From a virus, in the IMG/VR virus record IMGVR_UViG_3300018481_000034, positions 1 through 42,444 of that record: DNA of 42,444 nucleotides, one strand, 5' to 3'. Within the stretch, counting starts at the first letter, position 1; each line of letters starts with the position of its first letter. The notes under the pieces were generated by a model, which was not told the DNA's origin, ran no database searches, and saw nothing but the letters and a program-made list of their open reading frames with translations. The position numbers and the translations under genes were made by a program. Positions 24,584 through 31,578 of this stretch are shown piece by piece.

Positions 24584-24789
24584 GGTTATCCGTCTGGTAT
24601 AATCCATAACTTGCGGGCAACGGATTTCAGTCAGGTGCTAGCACCTGCTGGGTGGATCTCAGAGTTGAGGCTGTTAAAACACTGAGAACCCGTCTACCGA
24701 TTTGATAGACGAGCGGGGATACCAGACGGATAACCTTATCAACTTAAAAGATTCGCAATTGCCGTGTCAAATGCCACGGCCGGAATCTT
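24584..24789 (-). ncRNA. Candidate structured non-coding RNA or 5' leader of the lysis genes
   Basis: No plausible gene covers this stretch. GGTTATCCGTCTGGTAT (24584-24600) and its exact complement (24719-24735) form a 17-bp closing helix. Inside are four hairpins: AATCC/GGATT (24601-24626), CAGGTG/CACCTG (24632-24647), CTCAG/CTGAG (24658-24686) and CGTCTA/TAGACG (about 24691-24712). On the 5' side in transcript direction is another compound hairpin: AAGATTC/GAATCTT enclosing GCCGTG/CACGGC (24748-24789), possibly a terminator for the HNH operon as it is followed by U-rich sequence. It does not look like a tRNA or any RNA family I can name. Strand is assumed from the neighbouring genes. Confidence 0.6.
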
Positions 24790-24808
24790 TGCGGATCAGA
24801 TTTGTGAA

Positions 24809-25027
24809 TTATGTCACATCTACTAGGGATGCTATGCTGGGGATGGCCACTGCTTCCGTATCCCAGTTTTTGATTAGGTTGGATATCAGAGTTTTCATGT
24901 CGAGGTTGGTGGAGTCGGCAGTGTCCCATTTCTTCACCCCCATGGCTTGGATGCTGGCAGCGATGGCGACGTGTAGATGAGCGGCTTGTTCTTCTGTGCA
25001 TTCGAGTTCGATTAGGATCTTATGCAT
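24809..25027 (-). CDS. Hypothetical protein downstream of the HNH gene
   Basis: 72 residues (HKILIELECTEEQAAHLHVA, then a mixed helical part). Start overlaps the HNH gene stop by 16 bases, so it is co-expressed. The first strand plus helix resembles small regulatory proteins, but no family is recognised. Confidence 0.5.
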   Translation of the reverse strand: MHKILIELECTEEQAAHLHVAIAASIQAMGVKKWDTADSTNLDMKTLISNLIKNWDTEAVAIPSIASLVDVT

Positions 25028-25395
25028 TGATGCTCCCTAAGGTAAATTTCGGCTCGTTTGAGATTGGCACGGGAATCTTTGAACAGACCTATGGCGATGT
25101 TACAATTGTGGCAGAGTAAGCCCCGAACCTTCAGAGTTGTATGGTCGTGATCTATACAAAGAGTAACTTCTTGGAGACAGATGGCGCACTTGTTCTGTTG
25201 AGCTTTGTATAGTTCTTTTAACTCTTCGGTCGAGATAAGAGTGCCTGCTTTTTGTCTGAGTCTTCTTCGTTGGTGTTTCAGTGTTTGACAGGGATCACAA
25301 CTTCTTGCCAGTCGCGTCTTGCGATGGTTGAGGGGAAACTCTTCTATCGGTTTGTAGAGTCGGCAAATGTCACATCGTTTCTTTTTTCTTGGCAT
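25012..25395 (-). CDS. HNH endonuclease, recombination endonuclease VII type
   Basis: 127 residues. An N-terminal zinc region (CDICRLYKPIEEFP, then CDPC) is followed by the T4 endonuclease VII-like core: CAIC (70-73), CIDHDHTTLKVRGLLC with the His-x-Asp-His cluster (82-85), and HNCNIAIGLFKDS. Such enzymes resolve branched DNA before packaging or act as homing/host-DNA nucleases. Expressed alone with one small gene. Family is clear; the biological substrate is not. Confidence 0.85.
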   Translation of the reverse strand: MPRKKKRCDICRLYKPIEEFPLNHRKTRLARSCDPCQTLKHQRRRLRQKAGTLISTEELKELYKAQQNKCAICLQEVTLCIDHDHTTLKVRGLLCHNCNIAIGLFKDSRANLKRAEIYLREHQCIRS

Positions 25396-25636
25396 GTGGC
25401 TATTTTACTATAACTTGAATCCTCGGGCAAGGAGTTCGCTCTTTTGCTAGGGGGAGACAGGGGGCGTTGATCCTATGGTCCGCGGAGCGGATGGGCAGGA
25501 GGGGGTGGGCGAGAAGGGGACGGCGGGGGTTCACGCCCGAAAAAATTTTTTTATTTTTTTGTGATATATGACCGAAATATTTTTTGGGGGAGCGGGCCGA
25601 TTTTCGCCGACCCGCTCCCGACCAAATTTGCGCCGA
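25396..25636. other. Intergenic region with G-rich tract and A/T-runs
   Basis: No gene seen. The section near 25440-25530 is a purine/G-rich tract; near 25540-25590 there are A-runs and T-runs followed by the strong hairpin listed separately. A TATAGT box occurs upstream of the HNH gene, with a weak -35. Confidence 0.5.
25588..25619 (-). terminator. Strong GC-rich hairpin after the small HTH gene
   Basis: GGGAGCGGG (25588-25596) pairs with CCCGCTCCC (25611-25619), 9 bp, 18 bases downstream of the HTH gene stop. On the minus strand it is followed by CC and A-rich, then T-rich sequence instead of a classical U-run. Probably the end of that transcript. Confidence 0.6.
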
Positions 25637-25858
25637 TTACTTCAATTCGGCGACAACCGTTTTCCGGGCCTTTTTTTCAGCGAATTTGGCGATCCATTCT
25701 TCTGTCGTCAAATTTGTGAGATTCCAGCGACCGCCGCTACCAGGCTGTTCGGTTGTGATTTTGCGGAGAATTCCCCGAACCGTTTTTTCGTCCATGAAAA
25801 GGACCGCTGCAAGATCTTTCGGAGTTTTCACCTGGGGGAGCTTTTTTTCGTTTTCCAT
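25637..25858 (-). CDS. Small helix-turn-helix DNA-binding protein
   Basis: 73 residues from MENEKKLPQVKTPKDLAAVL. It contains DEKTVRGILRK followed by GSGGRWNL, the same layout as the protein at 40119-40478 (GTDGRTFRKFLRS, GQGNRWAI): a helix-turn-helix plus a Gly-Arg-Trp turn known from small actinobacterial/actinophage DNA-binding proteins. AAAGG lies 8 bases upstream of the chosen ATG. It is the first gene downstream of the iteron array and is a candidate for binding it. Confidence 0.6.
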   Translation of the reverse strand: MENEKKLPQVKTPKDLAAVLFMDEKTVRGILRKITTEQPGSGGRWNLTNLTTEEWIAKFAEKKARKTVVAELK

Positions 25859-25980
25859 TTTTTTTCGCCTTTCGTGCTGCGCTGGATTGCGCTTGCAAGG
25901 CGAGTCTAATAAATCGGACATAAAACTAGCGTAAAAAAAATAATTATTCATCCATTTTTTTGCATAAAAATACAGTAGGC

Positions 25981-26072
25981 AAACCTAATTGATTATGTTA
26001 AGTCACCTTAATTAGTTGTATCTATTCACCTTAATTAATTGTATTAGGTCGGATTAATTAATTGTATTTGGG
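25981..26072. repeat. Iteron array: three 23-bp repeats plus a degenerate fourth
   Basis: TTAATTARTTGTAT starts at 26008, 26031 and 26054, a constant 23-bp period; the first two copies are also preceded by CACC. One period upstream (25985) the sequence matches at 9 of 14 positions. The flank at 25930-25980 is A/T-rich. Such phased iterons are typical of replication origins or operator arrays. Confidence 0.7.
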
Positions 26073-26385
26073 CGCCCTAATAAACCCCGTTAACCACGGT
26101 TAACACATGTTCTTCCGCGCACCTTAAGAGTAACTCTTAGTCCGCCCTAAGCCGAGCGCTTAAGGTTTTCGTAGCGGACCTCTTCGGTCCCACTAAGACC
26201 GACCCAGGCTCCACGGAGGCTAAAGATTCTCGGGCCCTGGGGCTCTCATTGGTTTCACTTCTCGCGCCCACGGGCTCTCATTCGTTTGGCCACGGCCAAA
26301 AGCGGAACGTTCCCGTGCCGGAACGCGCGGTTTTGCGTGCGGTCCCACTTAGTCTTTTCTTCGGACCGCGAAGTTTCCGTGGAAT
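26073..26385. promoter_or_regulatory. Palindrome-rich non-coding leader
   Basis: No gene seen. Contains many inverted repeats: GTTAACCACGGTTAAC (26089-26104), TAAGAG/CTCTTA (26125-26139), CCTAAGC/GCTTAAGG (26146-26165), GGACC/GGTCC (26176-26190), TTTGGCCACGGCCAAA (about 26285-26300), CGTTCC/GGAACG (about 26308-26324) and GCGGTCC/GGACCGC (26339-26369). Two of the palindromes share the form 7 bp, AC, 7 bp. It lies between the iterons and the plus-strand promoter, so it may be origin or operator DNA. Confidence 0.55.
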
Positions 26386-26425
26386 TTGACAGAGGTTTAC
26401 AGGGCATATAAAATGGGGTTATAAT
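26386..26425 (+). promoter_or_regulatory. Two overlapping strong sigma70-type promoters
   Basis: TTGACA (26386-26391), 17 bp, TAAAAT (26409-26414); and TTTACA (26396-26401), 18 bp, TATAAT (26420-26425). They drive the plus-strand pair of genes beginning at 26446, the only genes facing that way. Confidence 0.75.
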
Positions 26426-26445
26426 TCAACGAAAGGGATCAAACC

Positions 26446-26733
26446 ATGAATCTTATTCCGAAACTTTGCATGATCGGAGGTCTTGCGCTTTCCCAATGCG
26501 GGCCACCGCCGCAAGAGCCGGTTCCACAAAAACCGGACTCCATCTTGATCGAAGAAGGCTACAAAGGCCCAATCGACATCGATCCGCCCACGCGACTCGA
26601 CGTTCTGCTCGAGGGTGACCCCGACGACGACCCCGAATACTTTCGGGACAAGTGCGCACGCATGGGTGGCGATACGGAACTGATCTTCGACCCCACACTC
26701 TACCGATACATCTGCGAAAACGTCGACTACTGA
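26446..26733 (+). CDS. Small secreted or lipoprotein-like protein (plus-strand mini-operon)
   Basis: 95 residues. The N-terminus MNLIPKLCMIGGLALSQCGPPP looks like a lipoprotein signal peptide, with Cys18 as the lipid site, though Gln before it is atypical. It is followed by a Pro-rich acidic stretch, then a domain with two Cys (DKCARMGGDTEL and YRYICENV) that could form a disulphide outside the cell. AAAGGG lies 8 bases before ATG. GC content is clearly higher than that of neighbouring genes. A surface protein that blocks superinfection is one option; not proven. Confidence 0.6.
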   Translation: MNLIPKLCMIGGLALSQCGPPPQEPVPQKPDSILIEEGYKGPIDIDPPTRLDVLLEGDPDDDPEYFRDKCARMGGDTELIFDPTLYRYICENVDY

Positions 26734-26749
26734 ACAAGGAGCCTAAACA

Positions 26750-26947
26750 ATGACCATAGAAACAGCCGATGGCTATCCCCTAGCTGAAGGTGACCGAGCC
26801 TTCAACTATTACGACCGCAAGTGGGGCCATATTGGCCCTGACATTGACTCTGAAGGCTGGTTCACCTTCGACCATGATGATGGCACCCATGCCATTCTCA
26901 ATGGCGACCGAATCGCTCGATACCAGCCTGATTGGATGAAAGACTGA
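26750..26947 (+). CDS. Small conserved acidic protein of the plus-strand mini-operon
   Basis: 65 residues: DGYPLAEGDRAFNYYDRKWG, then DSEGWFTFDHDDGTHAILNG. The pattern (G-L-x-x-GDR-x-FNYYD ... GWF ... DGT ... LNGxR) belongs to a small actinobacterial/phage family of unknown function, likely one small beta barrel. AAGGAG upstream; 16 bases after the first gene, followed at once by a terminator. Confidence 0.65.
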   Translation: MTIETADGYPLAEGDRAFNYYDRKWGHIGPDIDSEGWFTFDHDDGTHAILNGDRIARYQPDWMKD

Positions 26948-26955
26948 CTGGAGAG

Positions 26956-26995
26956 CCCCCCCATCATACTCGGACTCCGAGTATCGGGGGGTTTT
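26956..26995 (+). terminator. Rho-independent terminator of the mini-operon
   Basis: CCCCCC, then ATACTCGG, ACT, CCGAGTAT, then GGGGGG and TTTT: an 8-bp upper stem on a 6-bp GC stem followed by a T-run. It ends the plus-strand transcript 9 bases after the second gene. Confidence 0.9.
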
Positions 26996-27294
26996 CCACA
27001 CGGTTACCTTGCGGTCCTAGCCGGTCCTAGTTAGACAACGAAGGTTTTGCGTGCGGACCTAGTTAGACCAACAGAGGACGGTCAGTGGTTCTTGGAGGTT
27101 CTTTGTAAAGGCTAGCAGCTCTCGCTGGCACGAGCTCTCATTGGCCCGTGAGAGCCACGTCCAAACTCTCAAAAGTCTCAGAAATCTTCCTTACCACATC
27201 AAATCTAACCATAGATAAACTCTGCCTCCTCGATTCCGCGTTCCCTATTCATCCACCTACACACAACATTAAAATCATCCCCACCTGTCTTTAA
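26996..27294. promoter_or_regulatory. Non-coding region with repeated GGTCCTAGTTAGAC-like motifs
   Basis: No gene seen. GGTCCTAG occurs at 27013-27020, GGTCCTAGTTAGAC at 27023-27036 and GGACCTAGTTAGACC at 27055-27069; a related GGTCCCACTTAGTC is at 26341 and GGTCCTAGTTAGTC at 40620. GGTTTTGCGTGCGG at about 27046 repeats a block at about 26329. A hairpin GCTCTCA/TGAGAGC lies near 27140-27165 and also echoes the leader at 26240-26280. Confidence 0.5.
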
Positions 27295-27576
27295 TCAATT
27301 CCTAAAAGCCTTGAAAACCAAATACCAAAACCACCCTACACCAACCAAAGCACATACCCAAACTATCACTGCCACTGGATCCCACTGCCTCGGGTCCCAC
27401 GCAGACCACCATTGTTCTAACACACGTCTACGCATCCTACGCTTAAACCTTCTATCCTCTCTCCTCCATTTCTTCATCATTCTTACCCTCTGCTTCTGAT
27501 TATACGTATCCAACCACTCCACCAACCTCCTTTCCTCCTCAATCCTTCCTCGATTATATTCCCTATCAAGTCCCAT
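27295..27576 (-). CDS. Small basic membrane protein
   Basis: About 93 residues. The first 60 are very rich in Arg, Lys and Glu with amphipathic helices (QKQRVRMMKKWRREDRRFK), then a transmembrane segment about residues 67-89 (AVIVWVCALVGVGWFWYLVF). GGAGG lies close upstream; an ATG one codon before is possible. A tail-anchored membrane protein with unknown role. Lies at the end of the early minus-strand operons. Confidence 0.55.
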   Translation of the reverse strand: MGLDREYNRGRIEEERRLVEWLDTYNQKQRVRMMKKWRREDRRFKRRMRRRVLEQWWSAWDPRQWDPVAVIVWVCALVGVGWFWYLVFKAFRN

Positions 27577-27713
27577 CATTTCCCTCCATCGCGGATCAAA
27601 TCAGTGATCGAATCACCCTTGAATGAGCCTTAAGGAATCGTCAGGAAGCTTTAAAACAGCCTGAGGAATCGTCGAGTCGCATCAATCGGTCAGCATAATC
27701 AAGCATGATAGCC

Positions 27714-28052
27714 CTAGAAATCCTCGAGATAATAGTATGCAGAAGTTTGAGCCCCTTCATCACAGGGAGCCCCATAAGCATGCAAGTGTGTTTGGAATGA
27801 GTATAGCATTCCCTCCAAAACGATCCCCACACCCTGAGCAGTCCTGATTTTCTTCAGGTCCCAATCCTTCTCGCCAGCCTCAATCTCATCGCACCAAACC
27901 TTGATCATGGTCTGCATCACCGTGACTGCCATCCGAGCTACCTCCCCAGCCTGATCCCAGTCATAAGGAGATGGGGTATCGGGAAACCCGGTGGCCGGAT
28001 CGCGGTAAACCGGCTTATGATGTTCATTGAGTATTTGGTCGTTTCGGTTCAT
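27714..28052 (-). CDS. Hypothetical protein, small-gene operon
   Basis: 112 residues from MNRNDQILNEH, with the ATG overlapping the previous stop (TGATG) and GGGAG upstream. It has an N-terminal NEHHKPVYRDPATGFPDTPS and a helical second half (EVARMAVTVMQTMIKVWCDE). No family recognised. Confidence 0.55.
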   Translation of the reverse strand: MNRNDQILNEHHKPVYRDPATGFPDTPSPYDWDQAGEVARMAVTVMQTMIKVWCDEIEAGEKDWDLKKIRTAQGVGIVLEGMLYSFQTHLHAYGAPCDEGAQTSAYYYLEDF

Positions 28053-28336
28053 CACCCACACTCCCAAATCAACGCAGTGTGCAGGCAAGCGAAGAGCATT
28101 TGGTCCTCATTTTGAACCATCCTCAGCTGATAATATTCCCCATCAGCCGCTTCCTGCTTGGTCTTCTCGAATAGCCTCACAGCCATCGTCAGCACTCGGG
28201 TCATTGATCCAGGCAATCCCTCGAGCTTAAGCAAATCCTCAAGAATCTTCCCAGCCCTGAATCCCTCATCGTTGAAGATGTCCAGAGTGAGATTCTCAAA
28301 GACCACCTCCTCCTCAGTCAATCCATAATATAACAT
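28052..28336 (-). CDS. Hypothetical protein, small-gene operon
   Basis: 94 residues (MLYYGLTEEEVVFENLTLDI, helical end). GAAAGGA upstream of the ATG. Mixed alpha/beta; no recognised family. Shares a one-base stop/start overlap with the next gene. Confidence 0.5.
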   Translation of the reverse strand: MLYYGLTEEEVVFENLTLDIFNDEGFRAGKILEDLLKLEGLPGSMTRVLTMAVRLFEKTKQEAADGEYYQLRMVQNEDQMLFACLHTALIWECG

Positions 28337-28363
28337 TTTGATTCCTTTCAGTGTTTTGAGTTG

Positions 28364-28996
28364 TCAGACCTTAGTAGCGGGATGTGGCCAGCGAGTGGTG
28401 TGTCCCCATTCATCGGCATGGTCGCGTCCGTCGGCAGAGCATTCGTCGTAGATTTTTTGAGCCATTTGAGCAACCTTGACCTTGTATCGGAAGCCCGAGA
28501 TCAGATCAGCATCGTTTCGATTCAGATCATCGAGATCAGTTGCGAAAATGTAAAGCATGTCCATGGTATTCGGCCAGTAGTCGAAGAAGTCGTCATCCCC
28601 AGATGGCGCAGAATCGAGAGCATTGAAGAGTGCATCGAAGGCCCTAGTCAATCCCCCTATCGCCCCTGAAAGCTTCCAGATCACCGCATCAGCGGGGGTA
28701 GCAAAGTCGATCAAGTCATCCAGTTTGTCAGCAAAGAGCAGGCGGAAAGCCTTGATAACTTCAATTTCCGCATCAACCATACCCAATTCGGGCCTTAGAT
28801 TGGCAACCGTTTGTGAGATTGAGTAGCCATTCCAGAGAATTTCAGCCCTCAGCCAAGTATCAGTGAATGGCAGGCCCTTGTCAGTGGCCTCCTTGTCATA
28901 GTTGGGCAAAGCATCAATGCAGCCCGTATACTCCTGATGAGGGTCGAATAGCAGAACCTCGTAGTGATGCGTATGTGGGTTGGATTCGGTAATCAT
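28364..28996 (-). CDS. Hypothetical helical protein, first gene of its operon
   Basis: 210 residues, mostly helical, containing YSISQTVANLRPELGMVDAE and a long acidic middle (PSGDDDFFDYWPNTMDMLYI). A His-rich ending (DGRDHADEWGHTTRWPHP). It is preceded by a promoter-like site (29048-29076). No known family; possibly a phage-specific host-factor modulator, but without evidence. Confidence 0.5.
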   Translation of the reverse strand: MITESNPHTHHYEVLLFDPHQEYTGCIDALPNYDKEATDKGLPFTDTWLRAEILWNGYSISQTVANLRPELGMVDAEIEVIKAFRLLFADKLDDLIDFATPADAVIWKLSGAIGGLTRAFDALFNALDSAPSGDDDFFDYWPNTMDMLYIFATDLDDLNRNDADLISGFRYKVKVAQMAQKIYDECSADGRDHADEWGHTTRWPHPATKV

Positions 28997-29047
28997 CAGT
29001 TCATTCCTTTTTAATCCTTGATCAACCCCATTGATTGATCATACCCT

Positions 29048-29076
29048 ATTTTATCAAACCCAGATGACCAAGTCAC
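29048..29076 (-). promoter_or_regulatory. Promoter for the 28.99 kb gene
   Basis: On the minus strand GTGACT, 17 bp, TAAAAT with TGA directly before the -10 (extended -10). It lies about 50 bases upstream of the ATG at 28996, in a region with GATCAA/TTGATC sequences. Confidence 0.5.
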
Positions 29077-29101
29077 CCGTCCAATTCCGCAGATATTGAA
29101 C

Positions 29102-29314
29102 TTAATACTCATCGAGGTCTTCATGTTGAACGAAGTCGATCAGGTCCTTCCAGACCTGCGTCTCACTCTGACTCCTCAGACTCCCTCGAGTCATCATAAA
29201 CTCCTTGATGCTCAGGGCAATCCCCCTCAGAGCCTCATACTCCTCCGTGGTGTATTGCGGGGCGTCATCCCCCTCCCACTCCCACAATCCATCAACCAAA
29301 TTCATCTCAACCAT
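29102..29314 (-). CDS. Hypothetical small acidic protein
   Basis: About 70 residues from MVEMNLVDG; the ATG overlaps the stop of the preceding gene. Contains EWEGDDAPQYTTEEYEALRG and a helical end; very acidic. A downstream ATG at 29305 is possible. Unknown. Confidence 0.45.
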   Translation of the reverse strand: MVEMNLVDGLWEWEGDDAPQYTTEEYEALRGIALSIKEFMMTRGSLRSQSETQVWKDLIDFVQHEDLDEY

Positions 29315-29693
29315 TCCAAATCTCAGAGGCATTCAAGCCCTCGAGAGAGTGATGAAAAGCCATGTCCATGAAGAATGGATCATCTTGGGCTTCCTCGTGC
29401 ACCCAGATAGTATCAAAGCGATCCATGTTGCGAAAGCATAGGATGCGATCGTCCATGCCATACTCAGGATCCGTTCCTGCCGTACCGTCCGTCACCTTGA
29501 ATCCCCCGGTGCGATAGGACAATACCATCCATCCGGGCATTGCCTCCCCAAAGAGTTTTTGAATCTTTGGAAACTCATAGTCCCAGTTATCCCAGTTAGG
29601 ATCATTCGCAGCAATGCGAGCCTCCATCTCCTGGACCACACCCTCCTCAATCTCGAGGAAAGCCCTCAGCAGTTGTTTCGTTTGATCCTTCAT
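29307..29693 (-). CDS. Hypothetical protein, small-gene operon
   Basis: 128 residues: an N-terminal helix (QTKQLLRAFLEIEEGVVQEM), then NWDYEFPKIQKLFGEAMPGW and a beta segment (WMVLSYRTGGFKVTDG). Starts with ATGA overlapping the previous stop. Rich in Trp and Phe, acidic. No known family. Confidence 0.5.
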   Translation of the reverse strand: MKDQTKQLLRAFLEIEEGVVQEMEARIAANDPNWDNWDYEFPKIQKLFGEAMPGWMVLSYRTGGFKVTDGTAGTDPEYGMDDRILCFRNMDRFDTIWVHEEAQDDPFFMDMAFHHSLEGLNASEIWNG

Positions 29694-29932
29694 GAGCGCA
29701 CCAAGCTTTCAATGTAGAATCGGTAGAAACCATCGTCATCATCGGTCAGGTGTGCGAGATAGAAAGCGTTGAATCCCGCATTTCCAAGAGTCTCAATCCA
29801 CTCATATGATTCCCTTTCAAAGTCATCATAGCAAGTTGGGCAGAGCGGGTAGATTTCGCAGTCGCAAAAGTAGTCGCAGCCGCAACTCGTAGTCTCCCTC
29901 ATAGCATCATGAGGGCAATTTGAGCATTTCAT
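29690..29932 (-). CDS. Cys-rich small zinc-binding protein
   Basis: 80 residues with nine Cys in the first 35 residues (CSNCPHDAM, SCGCDYFCDCEIYPLCPTC), enough for two zinc sites; the rest is acidic and aromatic. Probably a two-zinc ribbon-like fold. First gene after the promoter at 29980-30008. Confidence 0.6.
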   Translation of the reverse strand: MKCSNCPHDAMRETTSCGCDYFCDCEIYPLCPTCYDDFERESYEWIETLGNAGFNAFYLAHLTDDDDGFYRFYIESLVRS

Positions 29933-29979
29933 AGTTTGATCCCTTTGATTCCCTTGCGATCAATTTGATCGCATGAGCG

Positions 29980-30008
29980 ATTATATCAAACCATCGTCAC
30001 CATGTGAC
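29980..30008 (-). promoter_or_regulatory. Promoter for the 29.93 kb operon
   Basis: On the minus strand GTCACA, 17 bp, TATAAT with TGA directly upstream (TTTGATATAAT). It overlaps the end of the preceding gene. GCGATCAAATTGATCGC, an inverted repeat, lies at the expected transcript start and may be an operator. Confidence 0.6.
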
Positions 30009-30286
30009 CCCTTGGATATAACTTCGCGGTCTCTTTCTTTCTTGTCAGGGACAAGATGGACCGCAGTGGTCACTAGGCCATTATCGGCTGCCCTGAAATA
30101 CCAATCGGTCCCATCATGTGCTTGATAGGCTACCATACTAACTTCTCCAGCCGCGGCCAGATCAAACCCATAATTCTTAATCTCATCCATCACATCATCC
30201 GGGATACCCCACTCCATACCCTCATTCCTCGATTCCGTGATCAACTCAACTTCCACACTGAACGTTACTTTCAATACCTTGCTCAT
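29981..30286 (-). CDS. Hypothetical protein with ferredoxin-like pattern
   Basis: 101 residues from MSKVLKVTFSVEVEL (a strand), followed by an acidic helix and another strand set. The ATG lies 1 base after the upstream stop with GGAGG before it. No family recognised; small alpha/beta fold suggested. Confidence 0.55.
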   Translation of the reverse strand: MSKVLKVTFSVEVELITESRNEGMEWGIPDDVMDEIKNYGFDLAAAGEVSMVAYQAHDGTDWYFRAADNGLVTTAVHLVPDKKERDREVISKGSHGDDGLI

Positions 30287-30287
30287 T

Positions 30288-30659
30288 TCACCTCCCTCCC
30301 TCACGCAGCTCGGCTCCACAATCTCCACACACCCTGATTACTTCATAGGCCTCGAACCCGCCCAGGTTTCCCGGTCGAGCGGCGAGAATTGGTTCCCCTT
30401 CGTGAGCGCAAGCTCCCATTCGTGAGCCCGCTAGCTCTCGTTCAAACTCAGGATTGAGAGCGCAGTTGAGAAAAGTTTGGGCGAGATAGATCAAGAATCC
30501 ATTCTTTTCCACACCGCTCATCAAAACATAGGGCTCCTCGCTCAAGATCTTCGAGGCCATAACCTGAGCAGCCAATTCCATCCGCTCAGTCAAAGTCAAT
30601 TGGCCAAGAACATCCCCAATCACATCCTCAAGCGTTGGTTCCCGTGAATCACCCTTCAT
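30288..30659 (-). CDS. Hypothetical protein with C-terminal zinc-ribbon-like motif
   Basis: 123 residues from MKGDSREP. Helical N-terminal two thirds (LEDVIGDVLGQLTLTERMEL, TFLNCALNPEFERELAG), then CAHEGEPI ... VCGDCGAEL, a probable zinc site. GGAGGG upstream. The promoter at 30993-31022 drives this operon. Confidence 0.5.
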   Translation of the reverse strand: MKGDSREPTLEDVIGDVLGQLTLTERMELAAQVMASKILSEEPYVLMSGVEKNGFLIYLAQTFLNCALNPEFERELAGSRMGACAHEGEPILAARPGNLGGFEAYEVIRVCGDCGAELREGGR

Positions 30660-30660
30660 C

Positions 30661-30957
30661 TCAGTCAACCCTCCATCCAGCGTCGATCAAATCCTCGACC
30701 GTGTCGAACTTCGTGACCGGGATAGCATCCCAGTCCATGCCTGTCTTGAGCTGAAAGAGATTGATATGATAGACATTGTAAGTGTCAGAGTCTTCTTCGG
30801 TCATGACCCCGAGCACCTTTGCCCCTCGATCCCATTCAACTTCATTTCGCATGGGGAGGATAGGCCAGGTGGGCCAATTATCATAATCCCCCACCAAATG
30901 TCTCGTAGCCTCAATTCGAGCCTTAACTGGATCCCAGCCTTTAGCCTTTGCCATCAT
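30661..30957 (-). CDS. Hypothetical protein, first gene after a strong promoter
   Basis: About 98 residues starting MMAKAKGW (second ATG three bases on). A longer frame upstream starts before the predicted transcript start, so it is rejected. Trp/Asp-rich (YDNWPTWPILPMRNEVEW), ending DLIDAGWRVD. No known family. Confidence 0.55.
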   Translation of the reverse strand: MMAKAKGWDPVKARIEATRHLVGDYDNWPTWPILPMRNEVEWDRGAKVLGVMTEEDSDTYNVYHINLFQLKTGMDWDAIPVTKFDTVEDLIDAGWRVD

Positions 30958-30992
30958 ACCCTCGATTCCTTTGTCATCAATTTGATACACTG

Positions 30993-31022
30993 ATCATATC
31001 AAAACCCTATCTCACTTGTCAA
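30993..31022 (-). promoter_or_regulatory. Strong promoter for the 30.96 kb operon
   Basis: On the minus strand TTGACA, 18 bp, TATGAT with TTTTGA upstream of the -10. The transcript would begin about 30986, so translation starts at 30957. Confidence 0.75.
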
Positions 31023-31026
31023 TTAC

Positions 31027-31578
31027 TTAGCGGTCCCTTGATCCAGCCCCACACGACGGGCAGTACCTCCATTCATTCTTCAGGTATCGGCCACACCCGG
31101 GGCCCACACACCTACGAGTGGACTCGATATGTCCTTCTGGCTTCAGGCTTGTAGCGATTTCCACACTCAACAGGCGGAGTTTGCGGTCTACTTCAGTCTT
31201 AACCTTCAGCGCCTTTTCATTGCGGATAACCCAAGCATTTCGGTATCGCTTCGTGCCTTCCCCTTGTGCCCCTCGAGCTACCACACCCTCATTCTGTCGT
31301 CCCGTGTTCGCTCTTACCTTGGCTCTACTTTGTTCGCCTTTACGGTCCTTAAGTTTGACGGTCATTTCGCCTGCTCGAGCTTCGAGGTCAGTGCCCTTTG
31401 CATCTTCCCGTAGGGCCTCAAAGAATAGGGTAGTGTATTGTTCGATGAAGACCTGCGGCAACAAGTAAAGGACCTCGAGAGCGATGCGATTCTGAGCAAG
31501 TCCGCCCGAGGCGGAGAGCTCCTTCAAAATCTGAATCTTAAGGTCTTCCTTAGTTTTGTCAAGTTTATCCTTAGGCAT
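31027..31578 (-). CDS. Coiled-coil protein with C-terminal zinc ribbon
   Basis: 183 residues from MPKDKLDKTKEDLK (GGAG upstream; upstream ATGs lack ribosome sites). Residues 1-70 form acidic helices; 70-140 a basic coiled region (TVKLKDRKGEQSRAKVRANT); the end is a zinc ribbon (CVGPGCGRYLKNEWRYCPSC). Basic residues plus ribbon suggest a nucleic-acid-binding protein, perhaps a transcription modulator. Confidence 0.55.
   Translation of the reverse strand: MPKDKLDKTKEDLKIQILKELSASGGLAQNRIALEVLYLLPQVFIEQYTTLFFEALREDAKGTDLEARAGEMTVKLKDRKGEQSRAKVRANTGRQNEGVVARGAQGEGTKRYRNAWVIRNEKALKVKTEVDRKLRLLSVEIATSLKPEGHIESTRRCVGPGCGRYLKNEWRYCPSCGAGSRDR

Noticed and set aside
24584-24735. Terminal inverted repeats of a mobile element
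   Set aside because: No target-site duplication and no transposase; the internal hairpins fit an RNA better, though not fully excluded.
24540-24800. tRNA or tmRNA gene
   Set aside because: No 7-5-5-5 cloverleaf, no T-loop consensus and no CCA-like end.
25981-26072. Short CRISPR array
   Set aside because: The repeats are only 14 bases with 9-base spacers that are partly conserved; iterons fit better.
26453-26737. Minus-strand Arg-rich frame opposite the lipoprotein-like gene
   Set aside because: No ribosome site; strong plus-strand promoters and terminator support the opposite strand.
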